Shown: one piece after another, positions 12,501 to 20,309 of the stretch | How positions within the stretch are numbered: the first letter of the stretch is position 1 | How the letters are laid out: each line of letters starts with the position of its first letter | From: Streptosporangiaceae bacterium | Lineage (GTDB): Bacteria; Actinomycetota; Actinomycetes; Streptosporangiales; Streptosporangiaceae | Direction of reading: 5' to 3' | DNA: 43,312 nucleotides | Assembly: GCA_019245115.1 (NCBI GenBank) | Contig: JAFARZ010000397.1 | Location: 1 to 43,312 of the forward strand | Made by a program: the position numbers and the translations under genes | Notes under the pieces: model-generated | The model's database searches: none | What the model saw: only the letters and a program-made list of their open reading frames with translations | What the model was told of the DNA's origin: nothing

Positions 12501-12967
12501 ATACCCGCGTACACGCCTGTCCGGGTGCCGCGCAGGGAGACCGGGTCGATCCCTGACCGCTCCAGGAGTTCCCAGGACGTCTCCAGCATCACGCGTTGCT
12601 GAGGATCCATCGCCAGCGCCTCGCGCGGGCTGATCCCGAAAAAACCGGCATCGAACCGGTCGGCGTCGCGGATGAAACCGCCGCGACGCTGGTAGCTCGT
12701 CCCATGGTGATCGGGATCATCGTGGAAGAGCGTGTCCAGGTCCCAGCCGCGATCAGCCGGGAACGCGGACAGCGCCTCCGCGCCCTCGGCCAGGAGCCGC
12801 CACAGCGCCTCGGGAGAGTCGACTCCGCCCGGAAAGCGGCAGGCCATGCCGACGATGGCGATCGGCTCGGCGGCGCGCTCTTCCACCTGGCTCAGGCGCC
12901 GCCGGGTCTGGTGCAGCTCGGCCGCTACCCGCTTCAGGTAGGCGACGAGCCTGTCCTCATCCGACAT
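6569..12967 (-). CDS. Modular type I PKS (gene B), one fully reducing module KS-AT-DH-ER-KR-ACP
   Basis: The protein has 2132 residues. After a docking helix (MSDEDRLVAYLKRVAAELHQ) comes a KS with TACSAS near residue 205. The AT has GHSQG near 654 and YASH, predicting methylmalonyl-CoA. The DH carries HVIAGSPLLP near 954. The ER has the nucleotide-binding run ATGGVGMAAVQ near 1512. The KR has GGTGTIG near 1690 and TLDD, a B-type signature. The ACP serine is in LGFDSLTAVEL near 2007. The C-terminus (DRLRAADAGQILEFIDNELG) is a standard class 1 docking tail that should pair with gene A. The expected result is a fully saturated, methyl-branched unit. It starts 12 bases after gene C's stop in the same direction, so C, B and A are probably one operon. 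A 15-base in-frame tandem duplication lies in the KS-AT linker (11419-11448). Confidence 0.96.
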   Translation of the reverse strand: MSDEDRLVAYLKRVAAELHQTRRRLSQVEERAAEPIAIVGMACRFPGGVDSPEALWRLLAEGAEALSAFPADRGWDLDTLFHDDPDHHGTSYQRRGGFIRDADRFDAGFFGISPREALAMDPQQRVMLETSWELLERSGIDPVSLRGTRTGVYAGMSGEDYLSGLPCIPEGFEGHATTGRSTSVISGRVAYTFGFEGPAVTIDTACSASLVAVHLACQALRQDDCALALAGGVLVLSTPALFTEFSRQRGLAPDGHCKPFAAAADGTVFAEGVGLLLLERLSQARRNGRRVLAVIRGSAVNQDGASNGLTAPNDLAQEEVIRQALANAGLTAADVDAVEAHGTGTRLGDPIEAQALLATYGQSRPPDRPLWLRSIKANIGHTIAAAGAAGLISLVMAMRAEMLPAAPNIDEPTPYVDWNAGAVRLLTDATPWPRGSRPRRAAVSSFAISGTNAHLIVEEAPDEPAAVRPGPEPSVVPWVVSARGPAALRTQARRLAEFLTAGGDGTVPEVTAPEVTATETGWSLVTTRSAFEHRAVIMANDRSAGLAGLAALAAGNPHPALVSGRVAGADAVLVFPGQGSQWAGMGAQLLESSTVFAARIAECERALARQVDWSLTDVLRAGRELTRVDVVQPALWAMMVGLAAVWDHHGVKPAAVIGHSQGEIAAACVAGALSLDDAATIVAVRGKALLRLSGAGAMASIGAPAEEVTRLAGAGDVAIAAANGPHSTVISGEPEPVATIIAAARQQGLRARLIDVDYASHGPQVDLIAGELAQALAGIAPASPGAAFYSTVTGTRIDTSTLDAAYWIRNLRQPVRFADAIRALLDDGYRIFIENSPHPVLTVGMTETFDAADVAAVAVPTLRRDEGDLTRLARSLAEAFTAGAGVDWTTWFPRDPAPRVVDLPVYAFQRTRYWLADQAATLAETASGHPLPVSVALADGGRMLTGRLPGSGWISQHVIAGSPLLPAAALVEWLLRAADEVGCAGVDELTLREPVFLPGVRPLHIQVLVDAPDDDGRREARVYSSPAADRGEWTHHATGVLGPAGRAPDPRCLAGRAEQWPPAGADPVSAEDFYRRAATAGYEYGPAFRGLRALWRQGRDLVAEVTLPEAAGDAGAFGIHPALLDAALQPILSIGPLETGRLWLPFSWSGVSLHAAGAATVRVRISPCGHRPEDGMRVVVADPAGAPVLTAESIVLRPVGVEKLRRVPDGLFTVEWAPLAAPSGPAGEVGWVRIEALDAEGSVPPVVVAHLDTTGAPAAVERALGILQDWLAEPRLAQSRLVLVTRGAVATDDPDPAGAAVWGLVRSAQSENPGRFVLLDVERDDDVTEGVRWALAAGEPQVAVRDGRMLVPRMTPVREPAELAGPTGEQAWRLAAGPDATLDGVTAVACPEVLEPLEPGQIRVEVRAAGVNFRDVLIGLGMYPDSDAQPGSEGAGVVLDVGPGVTGVAPGDWVMGLLHGAFGPIAVADARTMVPVPDGWDFRRAAATPVAFLTAWYGLVDLAGLRAGERVLVHAATGGVGMAAVQIARHLGAEVYATASPGKHPVLAGMGIDAAHRASSRDPAFAEVFGQATGGQGVDVVLNGLAGDLTDASLRLLGDGGRFVDMGKTDIRDAAGSPGISYIAFDLLAHAGPDRIGAMLATLTGLFADGTLEPLPVRAWPLGRAREALRFMSQARHTGKLVLDVPARVDPDGTVLITGGTGTIGSAVAEHLARTRQARRLVLVSRRGPDAPGAAELIGRLGELGVEVRVVAADITDPAAVRELVIAADPAHPLTGVVHAAGTLDDAMVRSLTPGHIARVWAAKAGAAYHLHEATAHLRLGMFVVFSSFAATLGTLAQANYAAANAYLDALAARRRASGQAGLSIAWGLWAEISGLTGKLTEADLARFGRLGIKALPADEGLALFDAARRDGRPALVALRFDPSALVGRPARELPAPLRAFTVGDDRLSRRAAASTARPEEWSARLRDMAPAERRKALISLVRGNAAAVLGHAGTGEVPADASFKALGFDSLTAVELRNRLAAATGLRLHAALVFDYPEVAVLADYLLSRLTPDEAGAPSGDASPVLDELARLERALTAARELDPGVVTVRLEALLARWKADHAPGDGDAADRLRAADAGQILEFIDNELGV
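11419..11448. repeat. 15-bp tandem duplication in gene B linker
   Basis: GCCGTCACTTCGGGC is followed at once by a one-mismatch copy, duplicating five codons in the KS-AT linker without shifting the frame. Confidence 0.8.
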
Positions 12968-12979
12968 GACGGTTCACGA

Positions 12980-15900
12980 TCAGGAGACTCCAAGCTCGTT
13001 GTCGATAAAGTCCAGGACCTGCTCAGCGGATGCGGACCGCAGCCGATCCACCACCTCGGATTCCTCTTCGCCGAGGACCGGACCGGCGACGTCGGCGACG
13101 TCGGAGCCCAGGCGCCGCAGCAGCTCGTCCGCCACGCGCCGCGGGGTGGGGTGCCCGAAGATCACCGTGACGGGAAGCATGAGCCCGGAGGCCGAGACGA
13201 GCCGGTCGCGGAGTTCGACGGCCATTACCGAGCCGAGGCCTATCTCGGTAAACGTGGCGTCAGGGGGCACCTCGGCAGGCCCGGCGTAGCCGAGCACGGC
13301 GGCGGACTGGCCCCGCACCAGTTCGAGGACGATGCGCTGCCGCTCTCCGGCGGCGACGCCCGCGAGCCGGCGAGCCCAGTCCGCGTGCTGTGCCCGGCCG
13401 GCGGACGCGGCGGGCCGACGGCGGACCGCGTCGCCGTTCGCGTCATTGGACAGGCCGGTACGCGCGTGCTCGGCAGCAGCCCGCAGCAGTTCCTTGCCCG
13501 CCCGGCGCAAGGTGACCTCCGCGTCGAGGACCGAGCCGCCGGCCGGGTCGGCGATGGTCAGCCGGACGGCGGGGTCTGGTCCCCGGCCGAGCGCCGACAG
13601 CCGGACGCGGATCGAGGTCGCGCCCGAGGCATGCAGTGCCACATTGTTCCAGGTGAACGGGAGCCAGACCGCTGCGTCATCGAACCGGCCGGCAAGCAGC
13701 GGGTGGAGCGCGGCATCAAGCAGCGCCGGGTGCACGCCGTAGCGGTCGTGCTCGCGGGTGATCTCGGGTAGCTCGATCTCAGCGAAGATGTCTGAGCCAT
13801 GCCGCCACATCATCCGCAGGCCCTGGAAGACAGGGCCATATCCATACCCCGCAGCGGTCGCCTGGTCGTAGAAGCCGGCGAGATCGACCGGCTCGGCACC
13901 GGCGGGCGGCCACACGCCCGGCAGCGACCCGGCCGGGCCGACGGATCCGCAGAGCACGGCGGTCGCGTGGCGAGACCACCCGGTACCGGCGCGGGAGTAC
14001 ACGCCGACCCGGCGCCGGCCGTCATCCGCGGCCGCGCCGACCACCACCTGGATACTCACCCCACCCAGCTCGGGCACCGCCAAGGGAGTGTGGATGACGA
14101 GTTCCTCGACGGCGCCGCAGCCGACCTCGTCGGCGGCCCGGAGAACCCATTCAAGCTGCGCCGCGCCCGGGACCAGCATGGTCTCCGCGATGATGTGTTC
14201 GGTGAGCCAGGGCTGCCGGTGCCGCGCTACCCGGCCGGTGAGCAAGAGGCTGCCGCCGCGGGCCGGCTCGACGCTGGCCGCGAGCATGGGATGCCCGGTC
14301 GAGCTCAGGCCGAGGTCGGCTGCGCCGACGGCCTCGGGCCGACCGGACAGCCAGTAGCGCTGGCGCTGGAAGGCGTGGGTAGGAAGGCCGACGGCTCGCG
14401 CCTGGGCCAGAGCCTTGATCAGCTGCTCACGGCCGCCGTGGTCGCGGTGGAGAGTGGACAGGGCGGCGACCGGAACGCCGGCCTCCTCAGCGCACTCTTC
14501 GATCCCGGTGATCAGGACAGGATTGGGGCTGGCCTCGACAAATATCCGGTATCCGTCGGCGAGCAGCACAGCGATCGCCTCGGCAAAACGAACTGGCTGA
14601 CGCAGGTTGGCTACCCAGTAGCCGGCATCCAGCCCGGTGGTGTCGATCAGCTGGCCCGTCACGGTCGAACAGAAGGGCATCGTCGTGGCCGCTGGCGTGA
14701 TACCCGCCAGCGACTCGGCCAGCTCACCGGTTATCTGGTCGACCCGCGGGCCGTGGGAGGCGTAGTCGACATCGATCATCCGGGCCCGCAGTCCCTGCTC
14801 GCGCGCGGCGGCCACGACGCCGGTCACCTGGTCCGGCGGCCCGGAGATCACCGTCGTAGCGGGGCTGTTGACCGCCGCGACCGTCACGCCATCTGCCTCC
14901 GCAATCAGCTGCGACACCCGCTGCTCGGCCACAAGCAGCGACGCCATAGCGCCCTGTCCGGACAGGCGGCGCAGGGCGCGGCTGCGCACGGCCACGATGC
15001 GGGCGGCGTCGTCGAGAGCCAGTGCTCCCGCCACGCAAGCCGCGGCAATCTCTCCCTGGGAATGCCCGATCACCGCAGCGGGCAGGACGCCGTGATCGAT
15101 CCACTCCGCGGCTAGTGACACCATCACCGCCCACAAGGCCGGCTGCACCACATCGACCCGGGACAGCTTCGCCCCGTCCCCTCGCAACACCTCGGTCAGC
15201 GACCAGTCCACGTGCGGCGTGAGTGCCCGCTCGCAGTCGGCGATACGTGCCGCGAACACCGGCGAGGATTCGAGCAGTTCCGCGCCCATCCCCACCCACT
15301 GTGACCCCTGACCGGGAAACACGAAGACGGGTCCGGTGCGGGTGGCCGGGGCGCCGAATCTGCCTGGGCCTCCTGCCGACGGCTCCGCGTCAGGGCGGGC
15401 TGGCGCCTGCTCGAGGATCAGGTGGGCGTTGGTGCCGGAGATCCCGAACGACGAGACACCAGCACGGCGCGGTCGGCCGGTCCGCGGCCAGTCCGCCGGC
15501 TCGGTCAGCAGGCGCACCGTACCAGCGGACCAGTCCACGTGCGGGCTGGGCTCGTCGACGTGCAGCGTCGCGGGCAGCATCCCGTGCCGCATGGCCATCA
15601 CCATCTTGATCACGCCCGCCACCCCGGCCGCCGCCTGGGCATGGCCGATGTTCGACTTCACGGTCCCGAGCCATAGCGGGCGCCCATCAGGACGTCCCTG
15701 CCCGTAGGTCGCCAGCAGCGCGTTGGCCTCGATCGGGTCGCCCAGGGTGGTGCCCGTGCCGTGCGCCTCGACCGCGTCAATGTCGCCCGTGGTCAGGCCG
15801 GCGCTGGCGATTGCCTGGCGGATGACGCGTTCCTGAGCGCGGCCGCTGGGTGCGCTGAGCCCGTTGCTGGCGCCATCGGAGTTGACCGCCGAGCCGCGGA

Positions 15901-18900
15901 TGATGGCCAGGACCTGGTGCCCGTCGCGCCGCGCGTCCGACAGCCGCTCGAGCACGACCACGCCGACGCCCTCGGCCCAGCCCGTGCCGTCCGCCGCCGC
16001 CGCGAACGCCTTGCACCGGCCATCCGGCGACAGCCCCCGCTGCCTGGAGAACTCCACGAACATGCCCGGTGTGGCCATCACGGTCACGCCGCCCGCCAGC
16101 GCCAGCGAGCACTCCCCCTGCCGCAGCGACTGGGCAGCCAGGTGCATCGCCACCAGCGACGACGAACACGCCGTATCGACCGTCATCGCCGGCCCCTCGA
16201 GGCCGAACGTGTACGCCAGCCGACCGGACACGACGCTGGGAGTCGTGCCGGTCAGCAGCTGACCGTCGAGATTATCCGACGCCTCATGCATGCGAGGGCC
16301 GTAATCTTGTGTGGTCGCGCCGATGAATACGCCGGTCTCGCTGCCGCGCAGCGCCGCCGGATCGATCCCCGCGCGCTCGACCGCCTGCCACGCGGTCTCC
16401 AGCAGCAGCCGCTGCTGCGGATCCATCGCCACCGCCTCACGCGGGCTGATACCGAAAAACGCGGCGTCGAACAGATCCGCGTCATACAAGAACCCGCCCG
16501 TACGCGTATAACTGCACCCCGGCCGATCCGGATCCGGATCAAACAGCTCACCCAGATCCCACCCCCGGTTCGACGGGAACTCCCCGACCGCATCCACCCC
16601 CCCGGCCACCAGACCCCACAAACCCTCCGGCGAGACCACACCACCCGGAAACCGGCACGCCATCCCCACGATGACGACCGGATCGTCGCTGCTATCACTG
16701 CCGGCGGCACGCCGGTCAGGCGGCGACTTCCGCGCACCGATGACCAGGTCGCGCAGATGCGCTACGAGGTCATTCGGGGTCGGGTAGTCGAAGATCAGCG
16801 TGGTGAGAAACGGCAGGCCGGTCGCGACGCCGAGCCGCCGCGACAGCTCTGTACCCGCGATGGAGTCGAAGCCAAGCTTCTTGAAGGTCAGGCTGGGATT
16901 GACAGCGGTGGCGGCGGCATGCCCCAGGACCAGGGCGGCCTGAGCCCGCACCGTCTCCAGCAGCACTTTGTCCCGGTCGGCGTCATTCAGTCCGGCGAGG
17001 CGCTGGGCAAAGGGTGAGCTTTCGACCAGGACCGGCGCACGGTCCGCGGGCGGTGCGATGGCGGACGCGGGTTGTCCCGACGCGGGGCCAGGCACTGCGC
17101 CAGGCACTGCGCCAGGCACGGCGTCGGGCCAGTACCTGCTGCGCTGGAACGCGTAAGCTGGCAGGCTGACGCGCCGGTACCTCCGTCCAGCGAACACCTG
17201 TTCCCAGTTCAGGTCAGCACCGCACGCGTAAACCTCGGCCAAGGCAGTGGCGAACGCGGTCGTCTCGGACCGGTCAGCCCGCAAGGCCGCGAGCGCGACC
17301 GGACCATGGCGACCGGCAACCCTGAGTCCGGCCAGGTACTCGTCCGCCATGGCGATGAGCCGTGCGTCCGGACCGAGTCCGAGCAACATGGCGATGCCGC
17401 TGCCGTACAGCAGACGCAACCCGGACTCGAGCCGCCCGGGCTCGCGGGCCTGCTCGGCCCAGTAGTCCGCAGAGCCGAGCTGCTCGACGGTGGCCGGCTG
17501 GCCGGTCACGCAGGAGACGACCGGGACGGCGGGCGCGGAGGTAGACAGCCCCGAGACCACGGCACGAAGCTCCTCGAGCGCCGCGTCCGCATGCGACGCC
17601 TCGATCAGCCGGCCTTGCGCTATCACGAGCGCGCACGCGTCCGCGAGCGGCAGCGCGCCGGCTACGTGGACGGCGGCCACCTCGCCGACCGAGTGCCCGA
17701 GTACGAAGTCCGCTCTGAGCCCCCACGACTCGGCTAGCCGGTACAGCGCCACATCGACCGCGAACGCGGCGGCCCGGGTGTACGCTGCCTGATCCAGCGG
17801 CGCCTGATCCAGCGGTCCGACCGCGGCCGACGTGGCCTCGCGGAGCGGCCGTCCGAGATGGCGGTCGAGTAGCGACCAGGCATCGTCCAGTGCGCCGGCG
17901 AAACGAGGATAGGCCGCGTACAGGGCGTGGCCCATCGTGACACGCTGGCTCCCCGGGCCGCTGAACAGTACGGCCAGCCCGCCGCCGGTCACCTGGCCGC
18001 TGACCACCCCGGCCGCGTCCATCCGGTGCTCGAGGTCGGCCAGCTGGCCGAGCCGCTCCTCGATATCCTTACCGAAGACCACCGCCCGGTGGCTGAACGC
18101 GCAGCGCGTGATGCCAAGCGAATATCCGACCTCCGCCGGATCCGCGTCCGGATGCCCGGTGATGTGCCGGCGCAGCCGTCCCGCCTGTGCTGCCAGCGCC
18201 GCCCAGCTCTTGGCGGACAACGGCCACGGGACGTCCGCCGTTGTCGTCATCACGGGACGAGCGTCAGCTACGACCGGATCCGGCGCCGGCGCCTGGCCGA
18301 GCACGATGTGGCAGTTGGTTCCACCCATGCCGAAGGAGCTGACGCCCGCGAGCCGCGGCCGGTCCGGGTCCGGCCAGCCGGTCAGCCGGTCCTGGACCCG
18401 CAGCCCGAGCTGCTCCAGGGGGATCCGCGGATTCGGCGTCCTGAAGTTGAGGCTCGGTGGCAGCTGCCCGTGCTTGAGGCTCAGCGCGGTCTTGATCAGT
18501 CCGGCGATCCCGCCAGCCCCCTCGAGGTGCCCGAGGTTCGTCTTCACCGAGCCCACCGGCAACGGCGCGCCGACGGGACGGTGCGGCCCGAGGACCGCGC
18601 CGAGCGCGGCCGCCTCTACCGGATCGCCGACCGGCGTGCCGCTTCCGTGCAGCTCGATGTACTGGATATCCGCCGGCGACACGCCAGCGACGCGGTACGC
18701 CGTGCGCAGCACATTCTCCTGTGCCAGCGCGCTGGGGATGGTCAGCGCGTCCGTGCCCCCGTCGTTATTGACAGCTCCGCCGAGAATCACGCAGTACGGG
18801 GAGTCGCCGTCTCGCAGCGCCGCGGTCAGCGGCTTGAGCAGGACCGCTCCCCCGCCCTCGCCTCGGACGAAGCCGTTGGCCCGGGCGTCGAATGTGTAAC

Positions 18901-19540
18901 ACCGGCCGTCAGGCGACAGGGCACCGAGCTGAGCGGTCATCTTCATGCTGTCTTCGGCGAGAACAAGATTGACGCCCGCGGCCAGCGCGAGCGCGCATTC
19001 ACCGCGGCGGAGGCTCTCGCAGGCGATGTGCACCGCGACCAGCGAGGATGACTGAGCCGTGTCGATGTGCAGGCTCGGCCCGCTGAAATCGTAGCTGTAG
19101 GAGACGCGGTTGGCGATGATGCTGCGATGCACGCCGGTCATGACGTGGCGGTTGCTCCCGTCCAGGCCGGAACGGCGCAGCAGCGCGGTGTAGTCATCCC
19201 AGATCGCGCCCACGAAGACACCGGTGTCGCTGCCCGCAAGGGACGGCGGGCGGATACCCGCATCCTCGAGAGCCTCCCAGGTCAGCTCCAGCATGAGGCG
19301 CTGCTGGGGATCCATCGCCACCGCTTCGCGCGGCGAGATGCCGAAGAATTCCGCGTCGAAGGACGCCACGTCGTCGAGGAAACCGCCGGGCCAGGGCCGC
19401 GACGCGCGCCGGTCAGCAGGCATTGTCGTGATCGCGCTTTCGCCCTGGCGCAGCAGCCGCCAGAAGGCGGCCGGGTCCGGGGCGTGCGGCAGCCTGCAGG
19501 CAAGGCCGATGACCGCTATCGGTGTGGCCTGGGCAGTCAT
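12980..19540 (-). CDS. Modular type I PKS (gene C), loading module KSQ-deltaAT-ACP plus module 1 KS-AT-DH*-ACP
   Basis: I chose the ATG at 19540 because GGGAG sits just upstream and the KS fold begins at residue 8 (IAVIGLACRL); the open frame extends further upstream without meaningful sequence. The first KS has DTAQSSS, Gln for Cys at residue 163: a decarboxylating KSQ loading domain. Its AT has GHSVG near 612 but runs from GRLIEA straight to SHADAALEEL, losing about 73 residues, including the HAFH/YASH region. The loading ACP is LGFDSIAG near 890. Module 1 has a normal KS (TACSSS near 1123), then only a stub of the KS-AT linker. Its AT (GHSQG, YASH) predicts methylmalonyl. The DH motif is altered to HIIAETMLVP, there is no KR, and the ACP reads IGLGSV where Asp is usual before Ser. 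The tail ends in a docking domain (QVLDFIDNELGVS). A retained beta-keto group is expected after module 1. Length is 2186 residues. Confidence 0.95.
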   Translation of the reverse strand: MTAQATPIAVIGLACRLPHAPDPAAFWRLLRQGESAITTMPADRRASRPWPGGFLDDVASFDAEFFGISPREAVAMDPQQRLMLELTWEALEDAGIRPPSLAGSDTGVFVGAIWDDYTALLRRSGLDGSNRHVMTGVHRSIIANRVSYSYDFSGPSLHIDTAQSSSLVAVHIACESLRRGECALALAAGVNLVLAEDSMKMTAQLGALSPDGRCYTFDARANGFVRGEGGGAVLLKPLTAALRDGDSPYCVILGGAVNNDGGTDALTIPSALAQENVLRTAYRVAGVSPADIQYIELHGSGTPVGDPVEAAALGAVLGPHRPVGAPLPVGSVKTNLGHLEGAGGIAGLIKTALSLKHGQLPPSLNFRTPNPRIPLEQLGLRVQDRLTGWPDPDRPRLAGVSSFGMGGTNCHIVLGQAPAPDPVVADARPVMTTTADVPWPLSAKSWAALAAQAGRLRRHITGHPDADPAEVGYSLGITRCAFSHRAVVFGKDIEERLGQLADLEHRMDAAGVVSGQVTGGGLAVLFSGPGSQRVTMGHALYAAYPRFAGALDDAWSLLDRHLGRPLREATSAAVGPLDQAPLDQAAYTRAAAFAVDVALYRLAESWGLRADFVLGHSVGEVAAVHVAGALPLADACALVIAQGRLIEASHADAALEELRAVVSGLSTSAPAVPVVSCVTGQPATVEQLGSADYWAEQAREPGRLESGLRLLYGSGIAMLLGLGPDARLIAMADEYLAGLRVAGRHGPVALAALRADRSETTAFATALAEVYACGADLNWEQVFAGRRYRRVSLPAYAFQRSRYWPDAVPGAVPGAVPGPASGQPASAIAPPADRAPVLVESSPFAQRLAGLNDADRDKVLLETVRAQAALVLGHAAATAVNPSLTFKKLGFDSIAGTELSRRLGVATGLPFLTTLIFDYPTPNDLVAHLRDLVIGARKSPPDRRAAGSDSSDDPVVIVGMACRFPGGVVSPEGLWGLVAGGVDAVGEFPSNRGWDLGELFDPDPDRPGCSYTRTGGFLYDADLFDAAFFGISPREAVAMDPQQRLLLETAWQAVERAGIDPAALRGSETGVFIGATTQDYGPRMHEASDNLDGQLLTGTTPSVVSGRLAYTFGLEGPAMTVDTACSSSLVAMHLAAQSLRQGECSLALAGGVTVMATPGMFVEFSRQRGLSPDGRCKAFAAAADGTGWAEGVGVVVLERLSDARRDGHQVLAIIRGSAVNSDGASNGLSAPSGRAQERVIRQAIASAGLTTGDIDAVEAHGTGTTLGDPIEANALLATYGQGRPDGRPLWLGTVKSNIGHAQAAAGVAGVIKMVMAMRHGMLPATLHVDEPSPHVDWSAGTVRLLTEPADWPRTGRPRRAGVSSFGISGTNAHLILEQAPARPDAEPSAGGPGRFGAPATRTGPVFVFPGQGSQWVGMGAELLESSPVFAARIADCERALTPHVDWSLTEVLRGDGAKLSRVDVVQPALWAVMVSLAAEWIDHGVLPAAVIGHSQGEIAAACVAGALALDDAARIVAVRSRALRRLSGQGAMASLLVAEQRVSQLIAEADGVTVAAVNSPATTVISGPPDQVTGVVAAAREQGLRARMIDVDYASHGPRVDQITGELAESLAGITPAATTMPFCSTVTGQLIDTTGLDAGYWVANLRQPVRFAEAIAVLLADGYRIFVEASPNPVLITGIEECAEEAGVPVAALSTLHRDHGGREQLIKALAQARAVGLPTHAFQRQRYWLSGRPEAVGAADLGLSSTGHPMLAASVEPARGGSLLLTGRVARHRQPWLTEHIIAETMLVPGAAQLEWVLRAADEVGCGAVEELVIHTPLAVPELGGVSIQVVVGAAADDGRRRVGVYSRAGTGWSRHATAVLCGSVGPAGSLPGVWPPAGAEPVDLAGFYDQATAAGYGYGPVFQGLRMMWRHGSDIFAEIELPEITREHDRYGVHPALLDAALHPLLAGRFDDAAVWLPFTWNNVALHASGATSIRVRLSALGRGPDPAVRLTIADPAGGSVLDAEVTLRRAGKELLRAAAEHARTGLSNDANGDAVRRRPAASAGRAQHADWARRLAGVAAGERQRIVLELVRGQSAAVLGYAGPAEVPPDATFTEIGLGSVMAVELRDRLVSASGLMLPVTVIFGHPTPRRVADELLRRLGSDVADVAGPVLGEEESEVVDRLRSASAEQVLDFIDNELGVS
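15600..16680. repeat. KS-coding segment nearly identical to 120-1190
   Basis: The module 1 KS of gene C and the second KS of gene A (about 120-1190) share long blocks that are almost identical in DNA, for example around 185-300 against 15666-15780. Short divergent patches interrupt them (about 300-350 and 760-840 in the gene A copy). The offset shifts from about 15481 to 15478, consistent with a one-codon indel. Confidence 0.75.
17087..17122. repeat. 12-bp tandem repeat, three copies, in gene C linker
   Basis: The unit GCCAGGCACTGC occurs twice and is followed by a one-mismatch third copy. It encodes a repeated Pro-Gly-Ala-Val stretch between the loading AT and ACP, so it is in frame and probably neutral linker expansion. 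Confidence 0.85.
17787..17816. repeat. 15-bp tandem duplication in gene C loading AT
   Basis: Two adjacent copies of GCCTGATCCAGCGG plus one variable base duplicate five codons (PLDQA-like) in the truncated loading AT. The duplication keeps the frame. Confidence 0.8.
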
Positions 19541-19658
19541 CGAGGCACTCCCGCATGAAATCGCTCTCGCTCCGATAACCGCGAGCGTCGCCCCCCGCGC
19601 TAAAGGCATGCCAAACGTGTGCGGCCCGGCGGACGCGAGATGCCTGAACGGCCGACCG
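19541..19658 (-). promoter_or_regulatory. Leader region upstream of PKS gene C
   Basis: This 118-base gap separates the TetR gene stop from the PKS gene C start; both are on the minus strand. It holds the GGGAG ribosome site for gene C and a GCTAAAGG element at 19599-19606 related to motifs in other intergenic regions of the cluster. I see no clear -10/-35 pair, so the PKS genes may be read from here or through from the regulator. Confidence 0.4.
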
Positions 19659-20309
19659 TCAGGCGCCCGGCTTATCCATTCCCCGCCGCAGCGCGCTGGC
19701 GCTGTCCGCGCTGATGGCCGGATGCGAGTAGATGTCCAGCAGGGCCAGCACGATGCGCCGGTCACCCTCTGGCGAAAAGATGTCGGCGCCGATGCTCCGC
19801 GAGATATGGGCCTGGAATGCGGGGATTCCCAGCTCCATGGCGACCATCAGCGCCGCGCGGGTGCTCAGGTCCGCGACTGGTGGGTCGGGGCGCTGCTTGT
19901 CGCTCCGGAGCAGCCACTGCTCGGTCATCGCCACCAGCTCGTCGAAGATCTGCCCAGCCGCACCGGAGTGGTCGATCAATGCGCGGGCCAGGTACCGCCC
20001 GAAGGGAAGCAGCGCGTCCCGAGCCTTCCCGACGGTCGCGGGATCAAGCAATCCCTCATCGGTCATCGCGTGTTCTAGGTAACTGCGCAGCGCTTCCAGT
20101 ACGTAGGCGTCACATGCCTTGCACAGCCCGTCCTTCGAGCCGAAGTGGTGGAGCACCAGCCCCGGCGACACGCCGGCAGCGCGTGCGATCTCCCGGATCG
20201 TCGCCCGGGCGAACCCGTACTCCGCGAAATGCCGCAGCGCCGCATCCCTGATTCGAGCCCGGGCGGTCAGGTCTTCGAAAGCAACAATTCCAGGGTTACT
20301 GATCCGCAT
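19659..20309 (-). CDS. TetR/AcrR-family transcriptional regulator
   Basis: The protein has 216 residues from the ATG at 20309, which is preceded by a purine-rich site (AGAAGGGGG). The frame remains open further upstream, but that part runs into the divergent ABC gene and looks non-coding. Residues about 15-65 form the classic TetR helix-turn-helix: ARIRDAALRHFAEYGFA, then TIREIARAAGVSPGLVLHHF. The remaining helical part would bind ligand and dimerise. It is divergent from the ABC exporter genes with 100 bases between the starts, the usual arrangement for a repressor of a drug efflux pump that responds to the product. It also lies directly upstream of PKS gene C on the same strand, so it could be co-transcribed with the PKS operon. 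The family call is firm; the target is inferred from position. Confidence 0.92.
   Translation of the reverse strand: MRISNPGIVAFEDLTARARIRDAALRHFAEYGFARATIREIARAAGVSPGLVLHHFGSKDGLCKACDAYVLEALRSYLEHAMTDEGLLDPATVGKARDALLPFGRYLARALIDHSGAAGQIFDELVAMTEQWLLRSDKQRPDPPVADLSTRAALMVAMELGIPAFQAHISRSIGADIFSPEGDRRIVLALLDIYSHPAISADSASALRRGMDKPGA

Noticed and set aside
19541..19765. Extended N-terminus for PKS gene C
   Set aside because: The extra residues have no KS or docking similarity, whereas the ATG at 19540 has a good ribosome site and leads straight into the KS fold.
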